DNA of 64,000 bases from UBA9676 sp963741615 (GCA_963741615.1 CAVUIU010000030.1:1-64000), one strand, 5' to 3'. Counted from the stretch's first letter, positions 8,787-17,849 are shown. Notes: generated by a model not told the origin, from the letters alone. A program made the numbers and translations.

Positions 8787-9649
8787 CGTACGCGCTGGTC
8801 CTTGACCTTGCTGCTGACGGTATCCCTGTCGCGGTGACCTGCCGGGTGCTCGGCTTCTCCAGGCAGGCCTTCTATGCCTGGCGGCACAATCCCGTCAGGC
8901 AGCGGGACTGGGATGAGGCTCACCTGATCAACGCGGCCGTGGACATCCACGCTGATGATCCGGCGTTCGGGTACCGGTTCATCGCCGATGAGCTGCCTGC
9001 CCGGGGTATCACCGCCGGGGAGAACAAGGTGGCGCGGCTGTGCTCCCAGGAGCGCATCTGGTCAGCGTTCAGCAAGAAACACGGCCTGAGCCGCAAGGCC
9101 GGCCCGCCAGTCCATGACGACCTGGTCGCCCGCAAGTTCACCGCGGCCGGCCCGGACCGCATCTGGCTGACCGGCATCACCGAGCACCCCACCGCCGAGG
9201 GCAAGCTGTATCTCTGCGCGATCAAGGACGTGTACTCCAACCGGATCGCCGGTTACTCCATGGACGCGCGGATGACCGCAAGCCTGGCCGTTTCTGCGCT
9301 GCGCAACGCCATCGCGCTACGCTCACCAGCAGGAACAGCCGTAGTGCACTCCGATCGCGGCAGCCAGTTCCGGTCCGCCGCGTTCGTCCGCACACTGCGA
9401 AGCCACGGCCTGGCCGGATCCATGGGCCGGGCCGGGGCCTGCGGCGACAACGCCGCCATGGAGTCCTTCTTCGCCCTGCTCCAGAAGAACGTCCTGGACC
9501 GCCAGCGCTGGACCAGCCGCGAGCAGCTGCGCCTGGCCATCATCACCTGGATCGAACGCACCTACCACCGCCGGCGCCGCCAGCGCCGCCTCGGCCGCCT
9601 CACACCCATCGAATACGAGACAATCAGCAAGGCCGCACATGCGGCCTGA
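8783..9649 (+). CDS. IS3-family transposase OrfB, catalytic Asp replaced by Gly
   Basis: 288 residues, the usual length. It has the HTH_21-type N-terminal region and an integrase core. The DDE triad should be Asp131, Asp191 (HSDRGSQF) and Glu227 (AAMESFF), with the D(35)E spacing intact. Residue 131 reads WLTGITEH where the family has WLTDITEH: codon 9173-9175 is GGC instead of GAC. A single A-to-G transition has removed a metal ligand, so this copy should be unable to transpose by itself. Confidence 0.85.
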   Translation: MTYALVLDLAADGIPVAVTCRVLGFSRQAFYAWRHNPVRQRDWDEAHLINAAVDIHADDPAFGYRFIADELPARGITAGENKVARLCSQERIWSAFSKKHGLSRKAGPPVHDDLVARKFTAAGPDRIWLTGITEHPTAEGKLYLCAIKDVYSNRIAGYSMDARMTASLAVSALRNAIALRSPAGTAVVHSDRGSQFRSAAFVRTLRSHGLAGSMGRAGACGDNAAMESFFALLQKNVLDRQRWTSREQLRLAIITWIERTYHRRRRQRRLGRLTPIEYETISKAAHAA

Positions 9650-10608
9650 ACCACTCAGCCCCCGAGTCAACTAAAGCCGGGGCAGTCCCAAGACGTCATC
9701 CATGACCGTGGCGCCGCCGCGGATGGCGGGGACGATGACCTTGCGGTAGACGGTTTCGGTGACGTGGGTGCTCTTGTGGCCGACGGTGTCGCTGATGTCC
9801 TGGATGGGGACGCCGTTGTTGCTCATGATCGATACGGCGGTGTGGCGTCCTTCGTGTGGGTGCCAGTGGCCGATGCCGGCCCGGCGGGTGACCTTGCTGA
9901 ATCGCCAGTTGAGCGCGTCGCGAGTGTATTGCTGGCCGTCTTCGGTGCAGAAGACGAGGTTGTTGTCGTGCCAGGCGGCGCCCGCTGCGGGCCGTTCGGC
10001 GGCTCGGCGCTTCTTGTGGCGGTGAGGGCTGCGATGGCGCGTTTGGGCAGGATGAGGGATCGGCGTGACTTGGGGGTCTTGACGTCGCCCCCTCGTCTGG
10101 CTGAGCGCCAGACGTGGATGATGCCTTTGTCGAGGTCGAGGTGGTCCCACCGGAGTCCGCGCAGTTCGCCAGGACGCAGGCCAAGCGTGATGGACAGGGC
10201 GAACAGCGCCTCCAGGCGGCCTGTGCCGGCCCCGGCACCTTCGAGGCCGAGCTGGCTGCGGCAGGAGCGGCAGGTGACGGTGGCCAGATCGGTGCTGATC
10301 TGGGTTGGGGCTGCGCCCTTGCGCGGCTTGGTGCCGCATGCGAGCGCGCCGGTGTCGCTGGCCGCGTGGGTAGAGCCTGGCTGTGTTGGGCCACCTTGAC
10401 GACGCTGGTGTAGGCAGTGGCGGTGCCGCTGGCGGCGGCCAGCACGGTGGCCGCCTGCTGCTGGGTCATGGCGCGGGACGGGCGGCCGGGCTGGCCCTCG
10501 GGCAGGTCGGCGAGTTCGGCGACGTTCCTGCCGATCAGGTCATTGGGCATGCCATCATCGGTGCCCGGCTGTATGTGCCCAGGGGCTGGGCTGGTGACAG
10601 GGAACGCC

Positions 10609-10917
10609 GCCGCGCCGCACCCGGCACCTGGCCCTTGCCATGGCCGCGCTCGCAGCCTGCACCGTAACCGCAGCATTAGCCCGCGAGCGCACCAGCGCGC
10701 TGGCCCGCCCGCCTCGCCCGGCGACCCGCCACCCGCCGACCCCGGCCTGATCCCGCTCACCGCCGCCGGGATCAAGCGGGTCTTCAACCTGGTCACCCGA
10801 ACCTGGCAGACCATCCGCCACTGCCTGCACTGGTCCTGGTGGCGGCGCCGCCACCAAGCCAGAGCCCGGTGGTTCCACCAGCGAGCCCGGCTGCGGACCA
10901 ACGCAGCCGATCCATGA
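10609..10917 (+). pseudogene. C-terminal remnant of an IS701/IS4-like transposase
   Basis: The first part reads TRHLALAMAALAACTVTAA and, after a frameshift near 10740, continues LIPLTAAGIKRVFNLV and WSWWRRRHQARARWF before stopping at 10915-10917. The WRRRHQARAR ending is characteristic of many actinobacterial IS701-type transposases (recall). No catalytic core is present. It abuts the 5' side of the integrase fragment. Confidence 0.55.
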
Positions 10918-11069
10918 TCAGGTCACCAAGGACGCCGCCCCAGAAGATGGACAGCACCAGGAGCGATGCTCGATAGTGGCCTCGATATTAACGATGATCA
11001 GCTCGCCGTCCGCCCCAGCGGTGGCCTCGCATCGGTGCCGGCCGGCACATCGGAAAGGAGCCGCCCGCC

Positions 11070-11465
11070 ATGGCCGAGAGCGAACTGTTCGAAAGGGGCC
11101 TTCAAGCGCGGCGGGATGTCTTGGGTGCTGAGTACGTCAACGCCAACCTCGCCGGCACCGACGAGTTCATGATGGCCTTCCAGCGCGTCGTGACCGAGTG
11201 GGCGTGGGGGTACGCGTGGAGCAGGCCAGGTCTGGATCGCAAGACACGGAGCATGCTGAACCTTGCGATCTTGACAGCGCTCGGGCGGCCCGACGAGCTG
11301 GGCATCTACGTAAAGGGGGCGCTCGCGACAGGCGTATCGGTCGACGAGATCAAGGAGATACTGATTCACGCCACCGTGTACTGCGGCACACCAGCCGGGC
11401 GCCAGGCATTCCGGGCAGCGCATGAGGCTCTCCTGGCAGAAGGCGCGCTGCACCAGCCCACCTGA
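11070..11465 (+). CDS. pcaC: 4-carboxymuconolactone decarboxylase (PcaC-like)
   Basis: 131 residues, typical for stand-alone PcaC. A good Shine-Dalgarno (AAAGGAG) precedes ATG 11070. The segments GLQARRDVLG, WAWGYAWSRPGLDRKTRS, GVSVDEIKEILIHATVYCG and the C-terminal AFRAAHEAL follow the PcaC pattern. The known enzyme decarboxylates gamma-carboxymuconolactone in the protocatechuate branch of the beta-ketoadipate pathway. No other pca gene is nearby, so the substrate assignment is inference; the CMD family is secure. Confidence 0.7.
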   Translation: MAESELFERGLQARRDVLGAEYVNANLAGTDEFMMAFQRVVTEWAWGYAWSRPGLDRKTRSMLNLAILTALGRPDELGIYVKGALATGVSVDEIKEILIHATVYCGTPAGRQAFRAAHEALLAEGALHQPT

Positions 11466-11711
11466 GCGCCTGGAACCCAGGCCGTGCCATCACGTCACGA
11501 CCCGCCGCCGCTGATCCCCGGTAGGCGCTCCCCTGTGGCTTTCAGGCTGCCCTGGGCATCTGCTACGCCGCGACCGCCGCTATAGCTTTAGCCTCGGGCT
11601 TTCGCCAGTGACCGGCCGGCCTTGATCGTTTGCATATAAGAAGTGCCTTTGGCCTGGGAGGATAGGGCTTGTCTAGGGTCCTGTCCGCACCAAACCGAAG
11701 GCACTTATCCC

Positions 11712-12230
11712 GTGCAGAATACCGCGCGCCGCCCCAAGATCACTGTGTCCGCTGACGGGACGGGACTGGTGTCCCAGGCCGGGATGCTGCTGCTGGCTCA
11801 AGGGGCCCGGGTCACGGGCTTGGGCGAGGGCCTGTCCGGCGCCCTGGGCCGGTGGCGGGCGCCGCGGGCGGTGCACGACCCGGGGAAGATCCTCACCGAC
11901 CTGGCCATGGCGCTCGCGCTGGGCGGCGACTGCCTGGCTGATGTGGCGGTGCTGCGCGCGCAGCCGGAGCTGGCCGGCCCGGTGGCGTCGGACCCGGTGA
12001 TCTCCCGGCTGGTCGCCGCGCTGGCCGCGGAGGGGCCGCGGGCGCTGCGGGCGATCCGGCGGGCCCGGGCGGCGGCCCGGGAACGGGCCTGGTCACTGGC
12101 CGGCGAGCGTGCGCCCGGCGCTGATGGGGCCCTGATTCCGGTGGACCTCGATGCCACCATCGTGCTGGCGCACTCGGAGAAGGAGAAAGCCGCTCCCACC
12201 TGGAAGAAGACGTGCCCCGGCCGGATCTGA
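11712..12230 (+). pseudogene. IS1380-family transposase, N-terminal fragment
   Basis: From GTG 11712 the protein reads VSADGTGLVSQAG, VHDPGKILTDLAMALALGGD and VDLDATIVLAHSEKE, the N-terminal third of an IS1380 transposase with the first catalytic Asp region (DLDATI). Homology ends at APTWKKT (about 12215) and the frame runs into unrelated sequence and stops. The other catalytic residues are gone. The ~70 bp upstream (from about 11650) probably contains the left IS end. Confidence 0.75.
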
Positions 12231-12602
12231 TGCATCCCGCTCGTCGGCCGGGGCGCCTCAGCCCAGCCTGCCACGGCGCGCCGAGGCCGCCGCAGCCGGT
12301 ACCAGGTCGGCCGGCAGCGGGCGGCGGCAGGGTGCCTGCGGGCATGCGAGGTCCCAGTTACCGGGGCTGGCACGAGAGCACGCTCCTATCACGCCAGCCC
12401 CGGCAAGATCAAGAGTGTAGGCAGCGGGCTGCCAGACTTGTGAATGAATGGGAAGGTACTTTCTGCAGGCTGTGGATATGGAGGGGTAAGGCGGGCGAAA
12501 CCCTCGCGGCCATGGTTGCGGTCATCAGCCCAGATGCCGTTCATCCTCGGTGTTCGCAGGAGAAAGTTCCGGAAATGCTAGAGTCCACACTGCGCCGGTT
12601 CG
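12231..12602. other. Non-coding stretch with one strong hairpin
   Basis: Sequence after the truncated IS1380 gene. CCGGGGCTGGC (12361-12371) and GCCAGCCCCGG (12393-12403) form a perfect 11 bp inverted repeat around a 21-base loop. Without a T-tract it is not a classic terminator; it may be an IS-end relic. Nothing else recognised. Confidence 0.4.
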
Positions 12603-13112
12603 TTATCCCCGCGTGACCTGTAGATGCCTGGTCAAAGGCCCGTCGTATGCCGGCACTGGCCGGGCGGCTTCTGTGCCAGCTGCCTGCTCGCCTGGTGTCT
12701 GCGGCGTTTCCGTGGTGCCCTTGCCGACGGCGGCCGGTCTTGCCGGACGCGAGGTCCAGCGTTCGGTGCATGCCCATGTGTCCTGGCAGTACCAGCGCAG
12801 GTCGTGGCAGGCGCTGCCGCCATCGGCCACCATCTGGTCAGCGGGCAGGCGGATGCCGCACATCCAGCAGGATTTGACGTTGGCCTGTCCTGCCCAGTAC
12901 GCGACTGGGCGCAGTTGGCCAGACATGGCCTGCTCAGCTGGGAAACTGCCACCAAGCGCTGTGGTCCCGGCGCGCGGAGCGGGGACGTTCACCGGCGCGG
13001 CGGGAGTTCTGGACGGCTGGTGCTCCCGCCCGGCCGCCGGGTCAGCCAGCTGTTCGTCTGGCCGCTCGCCGGTCTCGGATGTGCCCGCCTCATATGGCCA
13101 GCCGGTCTCCAT
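12603..13112 (-). CDS. Zinc-ribbon-like accessory protein of unknown function
   Basis: About 169 residues starting at ATG 13112, preceded by GGGGAGG at good spacing. The first half is disordered and Pro/Ala rich. The central block has CWMCGIRLPADQMVADGG, then a CHDLRWYCQDTWAC stretch, giving paired Cys residues suitable for zinc. Small proteins with this Cys pattern recur in actinobacterial integrative elements (recall). A role in the element is inference. Confidence 0.55.
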   Translation of the reverse strand: METGWPYEAGTSETGERPDEQLADPAAGREHQPSRTPAAPVNVPAPRAGTTALGGSFPAEQAMSGQLRPVAYWAGQANVKSCWMCGIRLPADQMVADGGSACHDLRWYCQDTWACTERWTSRPARPAAVGKGTTETPQTPGEQAAGTEAARPVPAYDGPLTRHLQVTRG

Positions 13113-13264
13113 ATGCACGCCCTCCCCGTCCGTGAGCGGGCACCGGGTCTACCCCGGTGCGTGTTCCGCCGCCGCGCTTGCCCTCCCCTTTACCGGGGAC
13201 GGGCTCACCCGTCTGTGAGTTTCTCAGGTCCTCACGATCCCGCAGCCTGCATTACAGCCGGATA

Positions 13265-13515
13265 AATTTCCGGTAAAAGTTCAGCCTATTTATCTGCTAT
13301 TGTGGCGTGTCATGTGGACAACGTCCGTTTTCCTTTGTGCACAGGGCGTGAATGGTGTTCCCGCAGGTAGTGGCTCTGACATGGGCGCGTGCCGCAGCAG
13401 CAATCCCCAGCATTTCCCTGCCTGCCCACAGGCCTGCTGCCTTTTTGCACAAGTCATCCACAGGCTCGTGCACAGAATGGTGAGTTAGCAGGACTCCTGC
13501 CGGCTTGCACACCGT
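13265..13515. other. DnaA-box-like cluster, possible plasmid/ICE replication origin
   Basis: An A/T-richer patch (about 13261-13302) precedes a cluster of DnaA-box-like sequences. TGTGGACAA (13313-13321) is the exact complement of TTGTCCACA. TTGTGCACA (13335-13343) has one mismatch, CTGCCCACA (13422-13430) has two to TTGTCCACA, TCATCCACA (13454-13462) fits the degenerate actinomycete consensus, and TCGTGCACA (13466-13474) is a near match. No replication gene is adjacent, so the origin call is tentative. There is no supported gene from 13113 to 13588. Confidence 0.35.
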
Positions 13516-13588
13516 CGGCACGTACCGACCGGCAGCCCCGCCCTCCCCGACCTCAGATGCTGCTGCGGGCCGCCCCGCCGCTGCCAGG

Positions 13589-13820
13589 TCAGTCTTCTAG
13601 TTCGACCTTGCCTTGCAGGTACTCTTCCCGGCTGATCTCGCCGCGCGCGTATCGCATCTTCAGGGCATCTTTGGCTTCTCGCACGGCTGGCGATTCAGCT
13701 GGCGGGATCTGGCGGTGGCTCAGGCCCCCGCCTGATGCCTATGGCCCGGGTCACCACGACGCCAGCAGGCACCACAACAGCAACGCCCAGGAGGATCCAC
13801 AGAAATATCCAGGCCCCCAT
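13589..13820 (-). pseudogene. Small membrane protein with SHOCT domain, frameshifted
   Basis: ATG 13820 opens a frame encoding one hydrophobic segment (WIFLWILLGVAVVVPAGVVV), then a Pro-rich linker that stops early. The adjacent frame continues with AKDALKMRYARGEISREEY and ends in GKVELED at 13589-13591, a textbook C-terminal SHOCT motif. The two join near 13695. Such ~75-residue membrane/SHOCT proteins are common in actinobacteria; this one appears to carry an indel. Confidence 0.6.
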
Positions 13821-14054
13821 GCCTGTGCCATCATCGCGCCCATCACGACCAACGCCCTCGCCGCATCATGGTCCGCCCATCATCGTCGCGGGCCGCCACA
13901 GCGGCGCGCAGGGGCGCATGGCCTGGACTGGGGTGACCAAGGGCTTACCGGCCGGGCGGCATAGTGCACCGCGGCCGGTACCACACCGGCCGGCCCCCCG
14001 GCGCCTGACACGCAGTAAACCATCAGGTGCCCACGGCGTCCGCGCTTCGAGCCT

Positions 14055-14240
14055 CTAGGCGGCGCGCGGCCCATGCTGAGGCGGCTCCAGGTGCCCAGCT
14101 AGTGTCTCCCCCGGGTGCACGTCTGGGGCTTCCAGCGCCCGTGAAGAGCGCCCGAGAACCGGGCCGAGCCACAGCCCCACCGCCAGCGAAACACCGGACC
14201 AGGCGGCAAGGCCGGCCAGCACCCACCACCATGCGTTCAT
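14055..14240 (-). CDS. Small single-pass membrane protein
   Basis: 61 residues from ATG 14240, preceded by GGGAGGTG. It has one predicted transmembrane helix (about residues 4-25, AWWWVLAGLAAWSGVSLAVG) followed by a short polar tail. No recognised family. Its strand and the small genes near it suggest it belongs to the same accessory region. Confidence 0.5.
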   Translation of the reverse strand: MNAWWWVLAGLAAWSGVSLAVGLWLGPVLGRSSRALEAPDVHPGETLAGHLEPPQHGPRAA

Positions 14241-14574
14241 ACCCACCTCCCGTGTGGGCTGCACAACCACGACGTCGGTGAGGAGGGACCGGGCGGCCCC
14301 CGCTGGCCAGCCTCGGCCCCGCTCTCACAGGCGCGGGCTAAGACCAGAGCGGGGGGGTGCCATGATCCCAGCTCCGCCCACCTTGCCAGGCAATGCCGCG
14401 CGGCTGTGCTGAGGCTGTGCATTACCTCTCAGGAGCTTCTGTCAACTCGGCCACGGCGCCGACTGAGGCCAGGGCCCGGCCAGCCTTCCTGCTCGCACCG
14501 GGGCCGGTACCAAACCGGTCGGTGGCCCAGCGCCACCCAGCTATGTGGCGGGTTAACGAAGAACCTGTAGGTGG
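14241..14574. other. Non-coding stretch, nothing recognised
   Basis: Short frames on both strands without a family signature or good start. A poly-G run lies at about 14349-14355. Nothing else stands out. Confidence 0.35.
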
Positions 14575-15402
14575 TCAGGGACGTGGCCCAGGCCATCCTT
14601 TGACCCATGGACCCGGGCCACGCCACCACGGGGTCATGTGCCACCGCGCGGTTCCAGTGGGCGGGTGCAAGGCCTGGCCCGGCGCGTCCGTCATCGCTAC
14701 GACGCTAGATACCCGTTCAGTTCCATTGCATGGCTGTCGCTGCTCGCCCGTTAGTGCTGAAGGACCCGCCGATGGTCGCTTCCATCCCCGGTTCGCAACG
14801 CGGCCCCATGCACACCGACCGGCAGCCAGCGGAACGGTCACCACCTTGCCGCCCTTACGGGTGACCACCAGCGTCCGGTGGCCGCGCTCGATGCCAAGCG
14901 CTTCGATGTCGGCACCGGTAGCTTCGGACACCCGCAGCCCGTTGAGGGCAAGCAGCGAGATCAGCGCATGCTCTGCTGGCAGGCCGAGCCCGGCCGCGAC
15001 CAGAACAGCGCCGAGCTCGTTGCGGTCCAGCCCTACAGCGTGGGACTCATAGTCCAGCCGCGGCCGCCGCACGTGCGCGACAGGTGAATGGTCGAGGAGT
15101 TCTTCTTCGACAGCGTAGCGGTAGAACCCGGCGATCGTGCATAGGCGGCGGGTGATGGTGGCCCGCACCCGGCCGCGGGCTTCCAGGTCCCGGGCGAAGA
15201 ACTCGATGTCCGCGCGGCGGGCGCCGAACAGGCGCAGCTGATGCTGCTGGCACCAGCTGGTGAACTGGCGCAGATCCAGCTCATAGGCCTCGCGGGTCAG
15301 ACCGCTGTACCCGGCCAGGAACCCGGCTAATGCCAGCCGCTCGGTGTTGGTGAACACCGGCGCGACCGGGACGAGAGCGGTGGACGGGGTCGTGGTAGCC
15401 AT
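14575..15402 (-). pseudogene. XerC/D-type tyrosine recombinase, C-terminal catalytic half lost
   Basis: ATG 15402 follows a good ribosome site (GGAGGT). The protein has a SAM-like N-terminal core-binding domain (about 15-105, including LTREAYELDLRQFTSWC) and enters the catalytic domain with the first Arg in LNGLRVSEATG and the strand RKGGKVVTVPL. Homology stops near 14820. The remaining ~80 codons of open frame do not contain the HxxR, H/W or Tyr nucleophile motifs. It was probably truncated by a deletion. The closest relative in the window is the integrase remnant at 23.7-24.4 kb. Confidence 0.75.
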
Positions 15403-15749
15403 CGGGCACCTCCGGGGGCTCAGGCTGAGACCCCGATGCTGGGCCAGCCGAAGCCCCAGCGAACAACGAGAACCCAACGGCAAAACGCCAGCAGCCATCA
15501 CACCAGGTCAGCGCCACGCCTCGTATGGAGGCCAGCCCAACGCCCCAGCAGCCGCACCCGAGCGCCGAATAGGCGCATGCCTGAGTCCGGGGACACTGGC
15601 GGGGTCTGAGGCGCAGAATATGTGGTTCGGCCCGCGGGGGAATCCGGGGAAAGTGGCTGCGAGACCTCACGCCGGACAAACGCGGCCGCGCCAGCCCCGA
15701 GCTGGCCTCTGATGACTTGCTGATCGTGCTGCGGGAATGTCTGTGATTC
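15403..15749. other. Non-coding stretch, nothing recognised
   Basis: Upstream region of the truncated integrase and downstream region of the response-regulator gene. No supported frame or notable repeat. Confidence 0.35.
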
Positions 15750-16421
15750 CTAGGTGGATGGCCCGCCTGGCGTGACGAGTCCGGTCTCGTAGGCGATGAC
15801 GACGAGTTGCGTCCGGTCGCGCGCCTGGAGCTTGGTCAGCAGGCGGCCCACGTGCGTCTTGGCGGTGGCAGGGCTGAGGTGCAGGCGTTCGGCGATCTCC
15901 GCGTTGGACCAGCCCCGGGCCACCAGCGTCAGCACTTCGCGTTCGCGGCTGGTGAGGACGTCCAGTGTGGCCGGCGGCGGGCGGTCACTGTCGGGGCGGC
16001 GGACGAACTCGCTGATGAGCTGCCGGGTCACGCTCGGCGCGAGCAGGGCGTCGCCGGCCGCCACGACCCGGATGCCGGCCAGCAGGTCGTTGGGCGGGGT
16101 GTCTTTGAGCAGGAACCCGCTGGCCCCCGCGCGCAGCGCGGCGTAGACGTACTCGTCGAGGTCGAAGGTGGTCAGGACGAGCACCTTGGCCCCTTCGGTC
16201 TCCCCGGACCCGCAGATCAGGCGGGTGGCCTCCAGCCCGTCCAGGTGCGGCATCCGGATGTCCATCAGCACGACGTCCGGCTGCTGTTTGCGGGCCAGCG
16301 CGACCGCCTCGGTGCCGTCGCTGGCCTCGCCGACGACCTGCAGGTCCGGCGCGGAGTTGACCAGCACGCGGAAACCGCCGCGCACCAGCGCCTGGTCGTC
16401 GGCCACCACCACGCGGATCAA
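15750..16421 (-). CDS. NarL/LuxR-type response regulator
   Basis: 223 residues. The receiver domain (about 1-120) has the acidic pair at Asp8-Asp9, phosphoacceptor Asp54 in VVLMDIRMP, the conserved Thr of VLTTFD and Lys in FLLKD. The C-terminal LuxR-type HTH (about 155-215) has LTSREREVL, WSNAEIAERL and TAKTHVGRLL. Its ATG overlaps the stop of the kinase gene by four bases, so kinase and regulator are co-translated. The target genes are unknown. Confidence 0.9.
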   Translation of the reverse strand: MIRVVVADDQALVRGGFRVLVNSAPDLQVVGEASDGTEAVALARKQQPDVVLMDIRMPHLDGLEATRLICGSGETEGAKVLVLTTFDLDEYVYAALRAGASGFLLKDTPPNDLLAGIRVVAAGDALLAPSVTRQLISEFVRRPDSDRPPPATLDVLTSREREVLTLVARGWSNAEIAERLHLSPATAKTHVGRLLTKLQARDRTQLVVIAYETGLVTPGGPST

Positions 16422-17611
16422 TCGGCCACCTCCGGTACCGGGAACCGGGCCCGCACCCGGAAGCCGCCATCTGGCCCGGGACCGGCGGTGAACTGCCCGC
16501 CGAACACCGCGACCCGCTCGCGCATGCCGATGATCCCGTGGCCCGAGTCGTTCCTGGCGGGCGCGGCACCGGCGCCTGGCGCAGCTGGGCCCTTGTCGGC
16601 GATCTCCACGGTCACCGCGCCGGCGCGATAGCAGATCGTGACGGTAGCGGACGGGCAGTCCGCGTGCTTGATCACGTTGGTGAGCGCCTCCTGGATGATC
16701 CGGTACGCCGACAGGTCAACACTGGGCGGGACCGGCCCGCGTTGGCCGTCGACCTTGATCCAGACCCGCAGCCCGGTGTCTTGCACCTGGCTGACCAGTG
16801 AGTCGAGGTCGGCCAGCCCGGGCGCCGGGGCCAGGCTGCCGCGGGTCTGGCCGTCCTGGCGCAGCACGCCGAGCAGGCGGCGCATCTCGGTGAGCGCGGA
16901 GCGGCTGGTGGCCTCGATGGCCGCCAGGGCCTGCCGGGCCTGGTCCGGCTGGGTGTCCATGACGTGATGGCCGACCGCTGACTGCACGGCGATGACGCTC
17001 ATCGAGTGCGCGATGACGTCGTGCAGTTCCCGGGCGATGCGCAGCCGCTCCTCGGTCACCGCGCGCCGGGCCTCTTCCTGGCGCTCCCGCTCGAGCCGCT
17101 CGGGCCGGTCCTGCAGCTCAGCCCACCGCGCCCGGCGGTAGCGCAGGTTCCGGCCGACCAGCCAGGCCACCAGGAGGCCTGCCCCGCTCGCGACCCACTC
17201 GGCCAGGGCCGCCACGCCGTTCGGCTGCAGCGCGAGGGACACCGTCATCGCCGCGGCCGACGCGACCAGCGCCGCGAAGGCCACCCGCGCCTTGCTGTGC
17301 AGGGCGATATCGAACGTGAGCACGAATACGGGCAGCCCGGGAAAGGCGGCATAGCGCCCGGCGGCATAGGCCAGCAGCGCGGTCAGGCACACCGCCAGTG
17401 ACGCGAGCGGGAACCTGCGGTGGGTCAGGATCGGCGCGACGAGCAGGACAGCCAGGGCCCAGGTCAGCGCCGTCGTCGGGTGCTGCCCGGTCCGCAGGTG
17501 CCTGGTGAACTGGGCGGCCATGGACACGAACAGGACCAGGGCGACGGTCCCGTCGATGAGCAGCGGGCTCAGGTGGCCCTGAACCCGTCTGATCGCCCGC
17601 AATACCGGCAT
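16418..17611 (-). CDS. NarL-family sensor histidine kinase
   Basis: 397 residues. Several hydrophobic segments between about 18 and 155 form a membrane sensor region with little extracellular sequence. The HisKA_3 dimerisation box RIARELHDVIAHS has His197 as the phosphorylation site, and a HATPase_c domain follows (AYRIIQEALTNVIKHA as N box, GHGIIGMRERV as G2 region). The layout is that of DesK/LiaS-like actinobacterial kinases which sense membrane or envelope signals; the signal here is unknown. It is first in a two-gene operon with the response regulator. Confidence 0.9.
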   Translation of the reverse strand: MPVLRAIRRVQGHLSPLLIDGTVALVLFVSMAAQFTRHLRTGQHPTTALTWALAVLLVAPILTHRRFPLASLAVCLTALLAYAAGRYAAFPGLPVFVLTFDIALHSKARVAFAALVASAAAMTVSLALQPNGVAALAEWVASGAGLLVAWLVGRNLRYRRARWAELQDRPERLERERQEEARRAVTEERLRIARELHDVIAHSMSVIAVQSAVGHHVMDTQPDQARQALAAIEATSRSALTEMRRLLGVLRQDGQTRGSLAPAPGLADLDSLVSQVQDTGLRVWIKVDGQRGPVPPSVDLSAYRIIQEALTNVIKHADCPSATVTICYRAGAVTVEIADKGPAAPGAGAAPARNDSGHGIIGMRERVAVFGGQFTAGPGPDGGFRVRARFPVPEVAD

Positions 17612-17849
17612 GGCGTCACCGTAACCCTGGCGGCCGGGACCGGAGTCGTCCTGGAAGGCGGTCCTGTGCGTACCCCTGCAGGGGTACGCCTTCAGGCGTC
17701 ACGATACGCGGCCGTGCGCTCACCGGGCGAGCGCGGAAACCGCCGTGCAGGCCGACGACGCCGCAGGACCCGGGCCGTCACAGTGGGACACGACGCAATG
17801 CCCGGTGCTGTCCGCACTGCACGCCGCAGCGGCCTTAACGGAGGCGAAG

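Larger units (their letters stand above)
8434..9689 (+). mobile_element. IS3-family insertion sequence with degenerate transposase
   Basis: About 1,256 bp bounded by imperfect inverted repeats: GGGACTGCCCC then TTGACTC at the left end, and the complement (GAGTCAA ... GGGGCAGTCCC) at the right. It carries two overlapping frames in the usual orfA-orfB order. It sits in the 3' part of the integrase gene, and its right end supplies the terminal codons and stop (9671) of the truncated integrase frame. I could not identify a clean target duplication. Confidence 0.8.
8352..10560 (-). pseudogene. Tyrosine recombinase (ICE/phage-type integrase), broken in several places
   Basis: Pieces in order along the minus strand. 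About 10560-10420 reads RNVAELADLPEGQPG and AMTQQQAATVLAAA, the domain linker. About 200 bp follow that do not read as integrase. About 10215-10025 resumes with LGLRPGELRGLRW (catalytic Arg in RPGE) to RAIAALTA. A frameshift near 10020 follows, and about 10015-9690 carries HEGRHTAV (H-x-x-R), GHKSTHVTE and the nucleophile region VYRK. The gene is cut at VMDDV by the IS3 element. The acidic/Ser-Thr tail resumes beyond the IS and stops at 8352, next to the tRNA-derived core. The N-terminal DNA-binding domain is missing. It probably once catalysed integration at this tRNA site. Confidence 0.8.

Noticed and set aside
9696..10901. Long minus-strand open frame of 401 codons over the integrase
   Set aside because: It reads the integrase only in its first part and is Pro/Arg/Ser-rich shadow elsewhere. 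The catalytic motifs lie in other frames.
12361..12403. Rho-independent terminator after the IS1380 remnant
   Set aside because: The stem is perfect but the 21-base loop is long, there is no T-tract and no intact gene upstream, so I kept it only as a hairpin.
15807..16631. Plus-strand frame of 274 codons antisense to the two-component genes
   Set aside because: It is the codon-bias shadow of two clearly real genes, and its sequence has no family pattern.
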